DNA of 64,000 nucleotides from Flavobacterium tibetense (GCF_003293845.1 NZ_QLST01000003.1:1-64000); one strand, 5' to 3'; counted from the stretch's first letter, positions 8,851 through 19,081 are shown. Program-made: numbers and translations. Notes: generated by a model from the letters alone, not told the origin.

Positions 8851-9902
8851 TTAAACTAGAACATATTACTATACATAAAAATAAAACCCTTCTAGAAGGA
8901 TTGGAATTACTCAATAAAATTTTATATGTCGAAAATATTAGCCGTCTAATTCTTTTTGTTATAGATGACAACAAAGCTGTAATTGGCACTATAACCGATG
9001 GCGATATCAGACGCGCTTTGGTTAAATCTAAAAGTTTAGATGTAAAAATCGGCACGATATGTAATAAAGATTTTCATTTTGAGTGGTACACAAATGGATA
9101 TATTGATTTATCTAAATATAGGAAAATTGATATAAAAATCATACCTCTTTTGAATAAGGAAAAATGTTTAGTAGATATTATTGATGTTTCTAAACAGCAG
9201 GCTAGCTTACCTTTGGAATGTGTAATAATGGCAGGAGGAAGAGGAAAACGATTAAGTCCTTTTACAGATAGTTTACCCAAACCAATGTTGCCTTTAGGGG
9301 ATAAAACAATTATAGAACATAACATTGACAGATTGATTAGTTTTGGAATAAAAAAAATTTATATTTCAATAAATTATCTAGGTGAAATAATAGAGGCTAA
9401 TTTTGGTGATGGTTCTTCCAAAGGAATTGACATTGAATATATAAGAGAAGATGAGCCTTTAGGAACCGCTGGTGCTCTGACTTTAGTTGACAATTATAAA
9501 TCGGAACATTTACTTTTAATGAATAGCGATTTGTTTACTGATGTAAATTTTGAAGATTTGTATTTAGATTTGGTCAATAATAATGCAGATATGGTTGTGG
9601 CTTCTACTCAATATAAAGTTGACGTTCCATTTGCAATTTTTGAAACAGAAGCAAGACAAGTAAAAAGTTTTAAAGAGAAACCTTCATATATTTATCATTC
9701 TAATGCTGGTATTTATATGTTTAAAACAGCTTTGATTAGCAAAATACCAAAAAATCAATTTTATAATATAACTGATTTAATGGAAGAATTAGTTAATGAA
9801 GGGGCAAAACTAATTCATAACCCAATTTTAGGTTATTGGATGGACATAGGAACTCCATCAGATTACAAAAGAGCACAAGAATTTATAAAACATTTTAGTT
9901 AA
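8847..9902 (+). CDS. ptmE: CBS-domain sugar-1-phosphate nucleotidyltransferase (PtmE-like)
   Basis: This enzyme probably makes the activated glucosamine that feeds LegB. Residues about 1-115 are a CBS-pair region (IGTITDGDIRRAL), and residues about 125-350 form a nucleotidyltransferase domain with MAGGRGKRLSPFT, LPKPMLPLG, GTAGAL and MNSDLF. This domain order matches PtmE, the glucosamine-1-phosphate guanylyltransferase of the Campylobacter legionaminic route, which uses GDP sugars rather than UDP sugars. It sits between legG and legF with overlapping codons on both sides. Other route genes (ptmF, pgmL, ptmA) were not found in this window. Confidence 0.8.
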   Translation: MIKLEHITIHKNKTLLEGLELLNKILYVENISRLILFVIDDNKAVIGTITDGDIRRALVKSKSLDVKIGTICNKDFHFEWYTNGYIDLSKYRKIDIKIIPLLNKEKCLVDIIDVSKQQASLPLECVIMAGGRGKRLSPFTDSLPKPMLPLGDKTIIEHNIDRLISFGIKKIYISINYLGEIIEANFGDGSSKGIDIEYIREDEPLGTAGALTLVDNYKSEHLLLMNSDLFTDVNFEDLYLDLVNNNADMVVASTQYKVDVPFAIFETEARQVKSFKEKPSYIYHSNAGIYMFKTALISKIPKNQFYNITDLMEELVNEGAKLIHNPILGYWMDIGTPSDYKRAQEFIKHFS

Positions 9903-10585
9903 TGATTGCAATTATTCCAGCACGAGGAGGATCCAAAGGACTGCCAAATAAAAACATTAAAATATTAAATGGGCTACCTTTGATTGCACATACAATCCTT
10001 GCTGCTAAAAAAGCAAAAAATATTTCAAGAGTAATTATAAGTACAGATAATTATGAAATTGCAACAGTTGCCAAAGATTTTGGTGCTGAAGTACCTTTCA
10101 TGCGTCCAGAGCATTTAGCTACTGATACATCTTTAGCAATAGATGCTTATGAGTACACTATCAATAGACTTGAAGCCAACGATGGAATTTCTATAAATAA
10201 CTTTGTGGTTTTACAACCTACAAGTCCTTTAAGGACTTGTGAAGATATAGATTCTGCGATAGCGTTATTTAAACAAAAAAAGGCGTTTTCGGTTATTAGT
10301 TTTTGTAAGGAGCATCACCCAATAAGTTGGCACAAGTACATAGATACAGATGGTAAAATATCATCTGTTTTTGAAGATAAGTTACAAAACAGACAAGATA
10401 TTCAACCTACTTATTTTCCAAATGGAGCTATTTACGTTATGAACAGAAAAGTTTTTGAAACTAGAAATTATTATAGTGATGACACTTATGCTTTTATTAT
10501 GGATAGAATGAATTCGGTAGATATAGATACGATTGATGACTTTTTATATGCAGAATTTTTAATGCTTAACCATAAATTTATATAA
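9902..10585 (+). CDS. legF: CMP-nonulosonic acid cytidylyltransferase (LegF/NeuA)
   Basis: This enzyme activates the nine-carbon acid with CTP to the CMP-sugar used by a transferase. The N-terminal CTP-binding motif IPARGGSKGLPNKNIK is intact, followed by STDN, RPEHLATDTS, LQPTSPLRT and a late DIDTIDDF. The length of 227 residues is normal for a single-domain NeuA. Its first base is the last base of the ptmE stop. It closes the coupled legB-to-legF block; the next gene starts 42 bases later and is the best candidate to use the product. Confidence 0.87.
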   Translation: MIAIIPARGGSKGLPNKNIKILNGLPLIAHTILAAKKAKNISRVIISTDNYEIATVAKDFGAEVPFMRPEHLATDTSLAIDAYEYTINRLEANDGISINNFVVLQPTSPLRTCEDIDSAIALFKQKKAFSVISFCKEHHPISWHKYIDTDGKISSVFEDKLQNRQDIQPTYFPNGAIYVMNRKVFETRNYYSDDTYAFIMDRMNSVDIDTIDDFLYAEFLMLNHKFI

Positions 10586-10627
10586 GTCAAGTTTAAATCT
10601 GAAAAACTAAAACAGCATAATTTTATT

Positions 10628-12109
10628 ATGATAAAAAACCGAGTTGATATAAAAAACTTTATCATTAAAATAGAACGCGATTTTTCCGTTAATGAATGGC
10701 AAGTCAACGGTATTCATTTATGGCCAACACTAAGAATAAAGTTATATTTTTATCTCATTAATAAAATTGAGTTTGAGGCTAAAGTTTTACCGAATCAACC
10801 GTATGCTTCAAACCAAACCATTTCACCTATTCGTAAGTTGCTTTATCGTTTCAAGCGAAAGGTAAAACAATTAAATACTATTTATAATTATTTACTTTGG
10901 AAGACTAAATTACCACAAAAAAACTATTTGTTTTTAGGAGGCGATGTGCATCGGGTTGCTCATGAAAACTCCCGATTCAATCGTTTTTTTGATGTACTTA
11001 TCGATAAGTACGGTATTCAAGAGCAATCGTTGTATTTGGAATATGGAAATCAAATCGTAAAAAATCAGTACCATTCTGAGCGCGTACTTTTTTATGAACC
11101 GATTTTTGTGGGTTATAAACTTTTGCATCGTACTTCCAAAAGTGAAGTTGTTTTTAAATGGAATGGATTTGCTGAATTCAAGAGTTTTTTGACTCAAAAT
11201 GAAATGACAAAAGATTTTATTCAGAATAACGACGTATCAAATTTAGAATATTGGGCAAGAGAACTTTTTTTACCAAAAATTGCATTTTTTAAAACGGTAT
11301 TGCAAAAAATTCAACCCAAACAAATTCATTTTTTGTGTTATTATTCCGAATTCAATTATGCGTTATTGGTAGCTGCTAATCAAGCAAAAATTACAACGGT
11401 TGAAATGCAACACGGTCCACAAACCGATATTCATTTGTCTTATGGTAGTTGGACTACAATTCCCGAAACAGGTTATGATGTGCTTCCAAGAGTTTTTTGG
11501 AATTGGGACGAAAGTAGCGCCAACGTTTTAAAGAAATGGATGCAATCAAATCCTAATTACGAAGTAAAAGTCATTGGAAATCCGTGGCTAGATTATTGGA
11601 AAACCAAGAGTCAAGCCTATCCTCATAAAGATTTTATTTTATACAGTTTACAACCCAATCCGATTACTTTAGATCAATTGTTTACGCTACAACTATTAGA
11701 ATGTATACGTTCTGGAGAAGAAATTTGGTTTATTCGCTTGCATCCTAGACAAATGCATGAAATGGATACTATTGTTACGTTATTAGCAAAGGAAAATCTT
11801 TCAGCTAAAGTAAATATTACAGCAGCGACTCAAGATCCATTACCACAATTGTTAGCCAATGCCAAATTGCATGTAACTCATTCTTCAGGAACGGCTATTG
11901 AAGCTACCTTTTTTGGATTAAAAACGGTTTTACTTAATGAAATAGGTTTGGTTTCGTTTCCTGAATTATTAGCTAAAAATCAAGCCATTTATATCGATTA
12001 TTTGTCGGAAGACTTTGCTTCAAAATTTAAAAGCTACTTGGCGGGACTTGATAAACCTGAAAATAATACTATATTTGAACAACCAATCATTTCCAATTTA
12101 TTTCCTTAA
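10628..12109 (+). CDS. Putative GT-B glycosyltransferase, candidate nonulosonate transferase
   Basis: I do not recognise a named family. The 493-residue protein looks like a GT-B type enzyme of the capsule/CDP-glycerol-transferase kind. It has a basic N-terminus (RKLLYRFKRKVKQ), a middle QMQHGPQ-like segment (VEMQHGPQTD) and a late HVTHSSGTAIEATFFGLKT, in which Ser/Thr-Gly-Thr followed by a Glu resembles the nucleotide-binding end of such enzymes. RLHPRQMHEMD also recalls the HP motif of bacterial sialyl- and polysialyltransferases. Its place directly after legF suggests that it transfers the legionaminic-type acid. It is followed one base later by an acyltransferase gene. The function is inferred. 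Confidence 0.6.
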   Translation: MIKNRVDIKNFIIKIERDFSVNEWQVNGIHLWPTLRIKLYFYLINKIEFEAKVLPNQPYASNQTISPIRKLLYRFKRKVKQLNTIYNYLLWKTKLPQKNYLFLGGDVHRVAHENSRFNRFFDVLIDKYGIQEQSLYLEYGNQIVKNQYHSERVLFYEPIFVGYKLLHRTSKSEVVFKWNGFAEFKSFLTQNEMTKDFIQNNDVSNLEYWARELFLPKIAFFKTVLQKIQPKQIHFLCYYSEFNYALLVAANQAKITTVEMQHGPQTDIHLSYGSWTTIPETGYDVLPRVFWNWDESSANVLKKWMQSNPNYEVKVIGNPWLDYWKTKSQAYPHKDFILYSLQPNPITLDQLFTLQLLECIRSGEEIWFIRLHPRQMHEMDTIVTLLAKENLSAKVNITAATQDPLPQLLANAKLHVTHSSGTAIEATFFGLKTVLLNEIGLVSFPELLAKNQAIYIDYLSEDFASKFKSYLAGLDKPENNTIFEQPIISNLFP

Positions 12110-12110
12110 C

Positions 12111-12893
12111 ATGTTTGCCATTAAGCGTAAAATAATTAATTACCTCAAAAGAACGATTAGCGCTAGTAATACTATTGCTAAAAGTGCTGTTTTGAAGCCT
12201 AATGTTAAGGTTACAGGTTCTTATATTGCTAGTCAAGTAACTATTGGAGAAAACACCAAAGTACTTCAATCGGAATTAAAAGGAAATTGCACCATCGGTT
12301 CTAATTCATTAGTCGATACGGTTCACATCACAGGAAATTTTAGCGCTAAAGAAAATTGTAAATTGTACCATTGTCAATTAGAAGGGACTGTTCAATTAGG
12401 AAGATTTACTTCTTTGTGGGGGCCTAATTTAGATATAAAAACAAACAACGAACGTGTAGTTATTGGTAACTTTTGTTCTATTGCGAGAAATGTTTCCATT
12501 CAATCCTATAATCATAACCATAAAAAAATCACTTCCTATTTCATAGGACAAAATTTTTTCAAAGAAAAGTGGGAAAATGAAAACGTATCCAAAGGAGATG
12601 TAGTAATTGGAAACGATGTTTGGATTGGTGCTCATAGTGTAATTTTAGGAGGTGTTACCATACATAATGGAGCAGTTGTGGCAGCTAATTCAGTTGTGAA
12701 CAAAGATGTTCCGCCTTACAGTATTGTAGCAGGAACACCTGCAAAAGTGATAGGCTATCGTTTTGATGAAGCTACAATATCCAAATTATTAGCGTTGGAA
12801 TGGTGGAATTGGTCTGAGGAGAAAATAAACAAAAATAAGTCACTTTTTATTAACGAACTTCAATCAGATTTTGAATCTTTACTTGTTGATTAA
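12111..12893 (+). CDS. Left-handed beta-helix acetyltransferase
   Basis: A hexapeptide-repeat acetyltransferase of 260 residues. Early irregular repeats (VKVTGSYIASQVTIGENT) are followed by VVIGNFCSIARNVSIQS, a His-rich HNHKKI loop and VVIGNDVWIGAHSVILGGV, then SIVAGTPAKVIGYRF. The tail WWNWSEEKINKN is typical of xenobiotic/CatB-type acetyltransferases. I chose the ATG at 12111 (MFAIKRK), one base after the previous stop; a longer frame from 12015 would lie inside the previous gene. It probably acetylates a sugar of the glycan, perhaps the nonulosonate. Confidence 0.78.
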   Translation: MFAIKRKIINYLKRTISASNTIAKSAVLKPNVKVTGSYIASQVTIGENTKVLQSELKGNCTIGSNSLVDTVHITGNFSAKENCKLYHCQLEGTVQLGRFTSLWGPNLDIKTNNERVVIGNFCSIARNVSIQSYNHNHKKITSYFIGQNFFKEKWENENVSKGDVVIGNDVWIGAHSVILGGVTIHNGAVVAANSVVNKDVPPYSIVAGTPAKVIGYRFDEATISKLLALEWWNWSEEKINKNKSLFINELQSDFESLLVD

Positions 12894-12914
12894 CATTTGA
12901 ATCACTTTATATAA

Positions 12915-13853
12915 ATGCATCCTTTAGTTTCCATAATCATTCCCACTTACAACCGTGCTCATTTAATTGGAGAGACGTTAGATAGTGTATTGGAACAAAC
13001 TTATACGAATTGGGAATGTATTGTTGTAGATGATGGTTCGGCGGATGATACAGAAACTGTTGTTATAGATTATGTGAAGAGGGATTCCAGATTTCAATTT
13101 CATAAGCGACTTGAAAAGTATCAATCAGGTGGAAATGGCGCTAGAAATTATGGCTTTGATGTAAGTAAAGGTGAATATGTAAATTGGTTTGATAGCGATG
13201 ATTTGATGCTGCCAGATGCTATACAAAGTAAATTGGATGCATTTGAGGAAAATATCGATTTTGTTATTGGGAATTCATTAAACTTTGATGAAGAAGGTGT
13301 TATTTCAAGACCTTATGAGTTGGATTATACAATTCCAATTTCAGCCGAAAGTTTTATTAATCAAACCATTGGATGGATAACCAATGATGTTTTAGTAAAA
13401 AGGGAAGTTGTCCAAATTCGCTTTAATGAGCAATTAAAGTCGGGACAGGAATATAATTTTTTTTCTAGATTGTTATTTATCACTAATAGAGGAAAATATC
13501 TAAAAAAAGATGTTTCAAAAAGAAGAATTCATAAAGGTTCTATTCAGGTGAAATTAAGTTCGTCAAAACAGAAAACACTCCAACTTTTAGCGAATGAAAT
13601 ATTCCTATGGAATGATATTAAGGAAAAGGCAAATAGGAATATAAAAAGTAGAATTTTAAAAAGAATTATCAGGTTTTCATCTGAAACAACAGCTACCTTT
13701 TCTTTGCCAAACTATTTAGTTAGTATAGAGAGAACTTTATTTTTTTCTTTTCGATGGAATGTTTTTATTTGTTTTAATTTTTGGATGCTGTCCAATTTAA
13801 TTACAGGGAAAGGCTATTTTTTTATAAAGAAGGCGTACAAAATATTAAATTAG
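12915..13853 (+). CDS. GT2 family glycosyltransferase
   Basis: An inverting GT-A glycosyltransferase that adds one sugar to the growing chain on the cytoplasmic side of the membrane. The N-terminal half has the classical GT2 motifs VSIIIPTYNRAHLI, IVVDDGSADDT, GARNYGFDVSKGEY and WFDSDDLM with the metal-binding DSDD. The C-terminal 100 residues are basic and hydrophobic and may attach to the membrane. It is the first of three consecutive GT2 genes and most closely resembles the one at 14726 in its opening motifs. Donor and acceptor are unknown. Confidence 0.85.
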   Translation: MHPLVSIIIPTYNRAHLIGETLDSVLEQTYTNWECIVVDDGSADDTETVVIDYVKRDSRFQFHKRLEKYQSGGNGARNYGFDVSKGEYVNWFDSDDLMLPDAIQSKLDAFEENIDFVIGNSLNFDEEGVISRPYELDYTIPISAESFINQTIGWITNDVLVKREVVQIRFNEQLKSGQEYNFFSRLLFITNRGKYLKKDVSKRRIHKGSIQVKLSSSKQKTLQLLANEIFLWNDIKEKANRNIKSRILKRIIRFSSETTATFSLPNYLVSIERTLFFSFRWNVFICFNFWMLSNLITGKGYFFIKKAYKILN

Positions 13854-13874
13854 AATTTTTTAATAAAGCATAAC

Positions 13875-14729
13875 ATGAGTTTGAACAGTATTCAAAATAT
13901 ACAACCTAAAGTTTCCATTGTTATACCTTGTTATAATGATGGTTTGTATATTGAAGAAGCTGTTTCCTCTGCTTTAAATCAAACTTATCCTAACATAGAA
14001 GTTATTGTAGTAGATGATGGCTCTAATACGGAAACGAAAGCTGTTTTAAAGAAAATCGAACCCAAGATTTCTCAATTAATCACGCAAGAAAATCAAGGGC
14101 AAAGCACCGCAAGAAATGTTGGTATAAATGCCGCAAATGGTGAGTTTATTTTGGTTTTGGATAGCGATGATTATTTTGAGTCTAGTTTTTGCGAAGAAGC
14201 TGTTGCGGTTTTTAGTTCAGATGCCTCAATTAAAATAGTGACTTGCCAAGCCACATTGCTTTTTTTAGATAATAAAAAGGAACTTTATATTCCAAATGGT
14301 GGTGATATAAAGAGTTTTATCTATGGAAATTGTGCTTTAGGAACTTCCATGTTTAAAAAGGAAGATTGGAAAAGAGCTAGTGGTTATGACGAAACCATGA
14401 GAAGTGGATTTGAAGATTGGGAATTTTTTATTCGCTTGCTTAAATCGGGTGGAATTGCGTTTGTAATTCAAAAACCACTTTATACTTACCGTAAAAGAGA
14501 AACTTCTACAACAACTAGGGCAAATAAAGCACGATACGATTTACTACATTTTATATTTACCAAACATAAAGACTTGTACGTTTCAGATTTTGAAAATTTC
14601 ACTACTTTTCTTTTGGATAAAATACAAAAAGTAGAAACGACCAATCAGAATTTCAAAGAGAGAATAGATTATAAAATAGGTGCCGTAATCTTAAAGCCTT
14701 TACGTTTCATAAAATCTCTTTTCAAATGA
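13875..14729 (+). CDS. GT2 family glycosyltransferase
   Basis: A GT-A enzyme of 284 residues. The motifs are VSIVIPCYNDGLYI, VIVVDDGSNTET, QSTARNVGINAANGE and VLDSDDYF (DSDD metal site), with a catalytic-base region in GFEDWEFFIRLL. The order and spacing are those of the capsule and exopolysaccharide GT2 group. The stop overlaps the start of the next GT2 gene (ATGA at 14726). It lacks clear membrane segments. Its sugar specificity cannot be told from the sequence. Confidence 0.85.
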   Translation: MSLNSIQNIQPKVSIVIPCYNDGLYIEEAVSSALNQTYPNIEVIVVDDGSNTETKAVLKKIEPKISQLITQENQGQSTARNVGINAANGEFILVLDSDDYFESSFCEEAVAVFSSDASIKIVTCQATLLFLDNKKELYIPNGGDIKSFIYGNCALGTSMFKKEDWKRASGYDETMRSGFEDWEFFIRLLKSGGIAFVIQKPLYTYRKRETSTTTRANKARYDLLHFIFTKHKDLYVSDFENFTTFLLDKIQKVETTNQNFKERIDYKIGAVILKPLRFIKSLFK

Positions 14730-15649
14730 AACCAGTAATAACCATCATTATGGCGACCTACAATAGAGCGCATTTTATTGTAGAAACTTTACTTTCTATC
14801 CAAAAACAGACTTTTGGAGAATGGGAGTGTTTAATTATTGATGATGGTGGTACAGATAATACACATGAAGTTATAGCTCCGATTCTTGAAAAAGATACTA
14901 GATTCCAATTTTTAAAACGTCCCGATACTTATTTAAAAGGATTGCCAGGTTCTAGGAATTATGGGTTGGATTTAGCTAAAGGTGATTTTATTATTTTCTT
15001 TGATGATGATGATGTTGTCCATCCGGATAATTTAAAAACTGGTTTGGCTGTTGTTCAAAATGAAAAAGTGGCTTTTTGTCATTATCAAAAACAAGCTTTT
15101 GAAATTGAAATTCCCAATTTTGAATTTAATGAACCTAAAATCAAACAAGCACTTAATCAATCTCATTTATACGATATCATTACGCATAAAATAGGTCTGG
15201 CATCTTGCACGGTTTTGTGGAACAAGAAATGTTTTGAAACGATTCGATTCAAGGAAGAATTATTATATGCAGAAGAATGGGAATGTTATACTCGAATTAT
15301 CTCTAAAGGTTTTGAAGGTCTTAGTATTGAAAACGTGCTTTATTTTAACAGAAAACACCCCAATTCTAATACTGGAGAGTTTTTTAACAATAATCCAATT
15401 CGAAAAAAGTCTAATAGTGAAGCTATTTTATTGGTAGTTGTCAATTTGAAAGAGAAACAACTGTTAACCGATTCTATTCTTCGCTATTTCATTCAAATTG
15501 CTTTGGATTATAAAGAGTATCAATTATTTTCAGCAATAGTAGAAACGGCTCAATTGTCGGGATTTGGGAAAATAAAATGTCAATTTTTTTACACCTTTTT
15601 ACCTGTAAGATTATATCTTTACAGCTTTAAGAAAAAACTATTTTCATGA
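14726..15649 (+). CDS. GT2 family glycosyltransferase
   Basis: A GT-A enzyme of 307 residues with [42 protein letters not shown] and [11 protein letters not shown] (metal-binding Asp run), and [10 protein letters not shown] as the probable catalytic region. It is coupled by overlap with the genes on both sides (ATGA at 14726 and 15646). The strong similarity of the N-terminal motifs to the protein at 12915 suggests a duplication that later diverged. The donor sugar is not known. Confidence 0.85.
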   Translation: MKPVITIIMATYNRAHFIVETLLSIQKQTFGEWECLIIDDGGTDNTHEVIAPILEKDTRFQFLKRPDTYLKGLPGSRNYGLDLAKGDFIIFFDDDDVVHPDNLKTGLAVVQNEKVAFCHYQKQAFEIEIPNFEFNEPKIKQALNQSHLYDIITHKIGLASCTVLWNKKCFETIRFKEELLYAEEWECYTRIISKGFEGLSIENVLYFNRKHPNSNTGEFFNNNPIRKKSNSEAILLVVVNLKEKQLLTDSILRYFIQIALDYKEYQLFSAIVETAQLSGFGKIKCQFFYTFLPVRLYLYSFKKKLFS

Positions 15650-16764
15650 GGATTCTACTTTGTTTTGGCACTCGTCCTGAAGCTATCAAAATGGCTCCAC
15701 TATTTCATGAGTTAAAGAAACGCCCTTTTGAAGTAAAAGTTTGTGTTACTGCGCAGCATAGAGAAATGTTAGATCAAGTATTGGATTTTTTTGAAATACG
15801 TCCGGATTTTGATTTGGATTTGATGCAAAAAGGACAAAGTTTAAATCAGTTGAGTGCTCGCATACTTTCAAGTATAGATACAGTGTTGCATGATTTCCAA
15901 CCCAATTTGGTTTTAGTTCACGGTGATACTACGACTTCTTCTATGGTGGCTTTAGCCGCTTTTCATAAAGGAATAAAAGTAGGACACGTGGAAGCTGGTT
16001 TGCGAACGTATAACAAATTATCACCTTTTCCAGAAGAAATTAATAGACAAATAACCGGTAAAATTGCCGATTATCATTTTGCACCCACTTCATGGGCTTC
16101 CGATAATCTTTTACAAGAAAAAGTAGCCAAAGAAAATATAGTAGTTACAGGTAATACTGTAATTGATGCTTTGCGATTAGGGATTTCCAAATTAGAAAGC
16201 GGTTATACTTGTGTCGATTTAAATATGGTAAAGCAGGTTGTAAATACTGCCAAAAAAGTGATTTTAATTACAGGTCATCGCAGAGAGAATTTTGGTGCAG
16301 GATTTGAAAACCTTTGTTTAGCTATTCGCCAAATTGCAACAATGGCACCTGATGTTCAAATTATCTATCCCGTTCATTTGAATCCGAATGTACAAGAGCC
16401 TGTGCAACGTATTTTGAGTGACATTTCTAATGTACACTTAATTCCGCCAGTTGATTATCCCGCTTTTTTATATTTGATGCAAAGCGCTTATTTCATTCTA
16501 ACCGATTCGGGTGGTGTACAAGAAGAAGCACCGTCTTTAGGAAAACCCGTATTAGTTATGCGTGATACTACAGAAAGACCCGAAGCTATAGAAGCAGGCA
16601 CGGTTGAATTGGTCGGTACTAATACAGCAACAATCGTTGCTGCTTGTTTGCGTTTGTTACAAGATAAAAATGAATATCATGTTAGAAGTCAAGCTCACAA
16701 TCCTTATGGAGATGGGAAAGCTTCGGAGCGAATTTGTACCTTTATAGCCCAAATACAAGCTTAA
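15646..16764 (+). CDS. wecB: UDP-GlcNAc 2-epimerase, non-hydrolysing
   Basis: This enzyme interconverts UDP-GlcNAc and UDP-ManNAc, supplying a mannosamine-type donor. The motifs of the WecB/MnaA family are complete: [13 protein letters not shown] at the start, [35 protein letters not shown] and [19 protein letters not shown] followed by RDTTERPEA. The length of 372 residues is standard. No wecC-type dehydrogenase was found in the window, so either UDP-ManNAc is used directly or oxidation occurs elsewhere. It overlaps the GT2 gene before it. Confidence 0.92.
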   Translation: MRILLCFGTRPEAIKMAPLFHELKKRPFEVKVCVTAQHREMLDQVLDFFEIRPDFDLDLMQKGQSLNQLSARILSSIDTVLHDFQPNLVLVHGDTTTSSMVALAAFHKGIKVGHVEAGLRTYNKLSPFPEEINRQITGKIADYHFAPTSWASDNLLQEKVAKENIVVTGNTVIDALRLGISKLESGYTCVDLNMVKQVVNTAKKVILITGHRRENFGAGFENLCLAIRQIATMAPDVQIIYPVHLNPNVQEPVQRILSDISNVHLIPPVDYPAFLYLMQSAYFILTDSGGVQEEAPSLGKPVLVMRDTTERPEAIEAGTVELVGTNTATIVAACLRLLQDKNEYHVRSQAHNPYGDGKASERICTFIAQIQA

Positions 16765-16766
16765 AA

Positions 16767-17999
16767 ATGAAGATTTTAGTTATAGTCGATTCCATAAATG
16801 TGAATGATAGCAGTGGTTCTAAAGCCAATGTAGCTCTAATTCAAAATTTGGCTGCTTGCGGATTTGAGGTTCGGGTGTTACATTATACCCAAAAAGAAAT
16901 ATCTTTAACTGGGATTACTTGTATTGTTATTCCAGAAAAAAAATGGAATTTCCTTTATTTATTGAGTAGAACGGAGCGACTTTTTACTAGACTAACTAAA
17001 ATTAGTGTGAATGCCTCTTTAGAAAATTGGTTTGGTTTTTCCTTCACTTTTTTCAATGATTCCAATAGTATAGCTAAGGCAATACGAAAACAAAAAGATT
17101 TTCAACCCGATTTTGTTTTGACATTGAGTAAGGGCGCCAGTTTTCGTCCGCATCATGCAATGTTACAATTGCCAGAGCTTCATGATAAATGGATGGCTTA
17201 TGTGCATGACCCTTATCCGTTTCATTTTTATCCAAGACCTTACAATTGGGTAGAACATGGCTACTATGAAAAACAAGAATTTTTTAGAGCGGTTTCAAAA
17301 AAAGCAAAGTATAGTGCTTTTCCAAGTCAATTGTTGCAAGAATGGATGGGAAGTTATTTTCCTGATTTTTTAAGAACAGGAGTCTTAATTCCACATCAAA
17401 TTAGTGACTATCAGATTCAAGATACCACGTTTCCGTCTTTCTTTAATCCAGAAAAATTTTCATTGTTTCATGCAGGAAATTTAATGAAACAACGCGATCC
17501 TATTTTTTTAATTCAAGCATTTGAAAAGTTTTTAGATAACAATCCAGAAGCAAAAGAACAATCCCAATTAATTTTGGTAGGAGCACATGAGTATCATAAA
17601 GAAGCGTTGGAGTGCTATAAAAACCATTCTTCCGTTTTTATTGGAGAAAACATGCCTTTTGATGTGATTTTTAATGTGCAAAAACAGGCAAGTGTCAATA
17701 TTATTTTAGAGTCTAAAGCTGAAATTAGTCCGTTTTTACCGGGTAAATTCCCACATTGTGTGGAAGCAAATAAACCGATATTATTGTTAAGTCCTTATTA
17801 CAGTGAAACTAGAAGATTATTAGGCGAAGATTATCCGTATTGGTCGGAAGCAGATGATGTTTCTAAGTTGGAAGCGATTATTACAACTATGTATGCTACT
17901 TGGAAAGAGAAAAATGGTATATTTGAATTGAATCGTACGGATTTACTAGATTATTTGAGTGTAGAAAAATTAAAAGAAACGCTAACCACTTTACAATAA
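16767..17999 (+). CDS. GT-B glycosyltransferase
   Basis: A GT-B fold glycosyltransferase of 410 residues. The start MKILVIVDSINVNDSSGSK is the usual N-terminal strand-loop-helix, and the second domain begins near SLFHAGNLMKQRDPIFLI, followed by LILVGAHEYH and KFPHCVEANKPILLLSP, which corresponds to the donor-binding end. The canonical EGLP-type motif of GT4 is altered here, so the family is not certain. I chose the ATG at 16767, two bases after the wecB stop, over an upstream frame that overlaps wecB. Confidence 0.72.
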   Translation: MKILVIVDSINVNDSSGSKANVALIQNLAACGFEVRVLHYTQKEISLTGITCIVIPEKKWNFLYLLSRTERLFTRLTKISVNASLENWFGFSFTFFNDSNSIAKAIRKQKDFQPDFVLTLSKGASFRPHHAMLQLPELHDKWMAYVHDPYPFHFYPRPYNWVEHGYYEKQEFFRAVSKKAKYSAFPSQLLQEWMGSYFPDFLRTGVLIPHQISDYQIQDTTFPSFFNPEKFSLFHAGNLMKQRDPIFLIQAFEKFLDNNPEAKEQSQLILVGAHEYHKEALECYKNHSSVFIGENMPFDVIFNVQKQASVNIILESKAEISPFLPGKFPHCVEANKPILLLSPYYSETRRLLGEDYPYWSEADDVSKLEAIITTMYATWKEKNGIFELNRTDLLDYLSVEKLKETLTTLQ

Positions 18000-18001
18000 C
18001 C

Positions 18002-19081
18002 ATGGTTACTATCGTATATGCTTTTCGTAATCGCGATGTTTTGAGAGTTAAAGCTTCTTTAGATTCTTTGCAACAACAAACGCATTCCGATTTTAAAGTG
18101 GTTTTTGTTGATTATGGTTCTGAAACGAATTTAGCACTAGAAATTGAAAAATTAATAGGTAATTATAGTTTTGCTAATTATTATTACGTGCCTTCAACTA
18201 CTTTACTTTGGAATAAAAGCAAAGCCCTTAATTATGGTATATCAAAAGCGATAACCCCCTTTATTTTTATTGCCGATGTTGATTTAATTTTTCATCAAGA
18301 TACCGTTGCTTTATTTCATAAAATTGCTAATGCTGATAAAGCGATATTGTTTAAATTGGGTTATTTAACAAAGGAAGAATCTCAAAAAATAGAAACTCCA
18401 ATTGCATTTGAAAGCCTTAAACCCAAACATTTTGGTTACGTAAATGGGATGGTTTTATGCTCAAAAAAAGCGTTAGAACAAATCAACGGATATGATACTT
18501 TTTTTCATTTCTACGGCTCAGAAGATGTAGATTTATATGTTAGATTAGAACATGCTGGAATTACAATTGAACAAAGAGAGGAAGCTTATTTCTTTCATAA
18601 TTGGCATGTTATTTATAATTCCTATAACGATGAAGTAATGAGTAAAACGCCTCGTTTGTATAATGTAAAGAGAATTAATCAACAACATTATTTCTTTCAT
18701 CAACAACATAAAATTATAGTACCTTTCAATCAAGAAGAATTTGGAACTGTAGTAAAAAAGGAAGACCAAGAGCAACTATTACAGCCAACCAAAATAGTTG
18801 AATTGCCTAATATTCATGCGGTTGTGCATCATTTTATTTGTGTGCAATTGCCTACATTTAAAAACGAAATTGTAAAAATCACTATTCAAGAGGATGCTTA
18901 TTATCGTTCGTTAAAGCATTATTTGAAAAAGTTGTTAAAAAAGCAGTCTCAACCTTATGTTTCCATAAAGCAAGTTAATGATCTACTATTAACTGAAATC
19001 TTATATCGTTATAAACATCATAATTATGCTTATGAAATTTCTAATGATTTAAAAAAAGTTATCTTTACTATTAAACTATAA
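18002..19081 (+). CDS. GT-A glycosyltransferase with galactosyltransferase-like C-terminal part
   Basis: A GT-A protein of 359 residues. It starts with VTIVYAFRNRDVLRVKASLDSL and VVFVDYGSET, has the metal-binding ADVDLIF, and then YVNGMVLCSKKAL..INGYDTFFHFYGSEDVDLYVRL, which matches the second half of the beta-1,4-galactosyltransferase/chondroitin-polymerase type domain (Glyco_transf_7C-like). The last 100 residues are basic and of unknown role. The start codon lies directly after the stop of the previous gene. It probably transfers a hexose or HexNAc; the specificity is unknown. Confidence 0.78.
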   Translation: MVTIVYAFRNRDVLRVKASLDSLQQQTHSDFKVVFVDYGSETNLALEIEKLIGNYSFANYYYVPSTTLLWNKSKALNYGISKAITPFIFIADVDLIFHQDTVALFHKIANADKAILFKLGYLTKEESQKIETPIAFESLKPKHFGYVNGMVLCSKKALEQINGYDTFFHFYGSEDVDLYVRLEHAGITIEQREEAYFFHNWHVIYNSYNDEVMSKTPRLYNVKRINQQHYFFHQQHKIIVPFNQEEFGTVVKKEDQEQLLQPTKIVELPNIHAVVHHFICVQLPTFKNEIVKITIQEDAYYRSLKHYLKKLLKKQSQPYVSIKQVNDLLLTEILYRYKHHNYAYEISNDLKKVIFTIKL

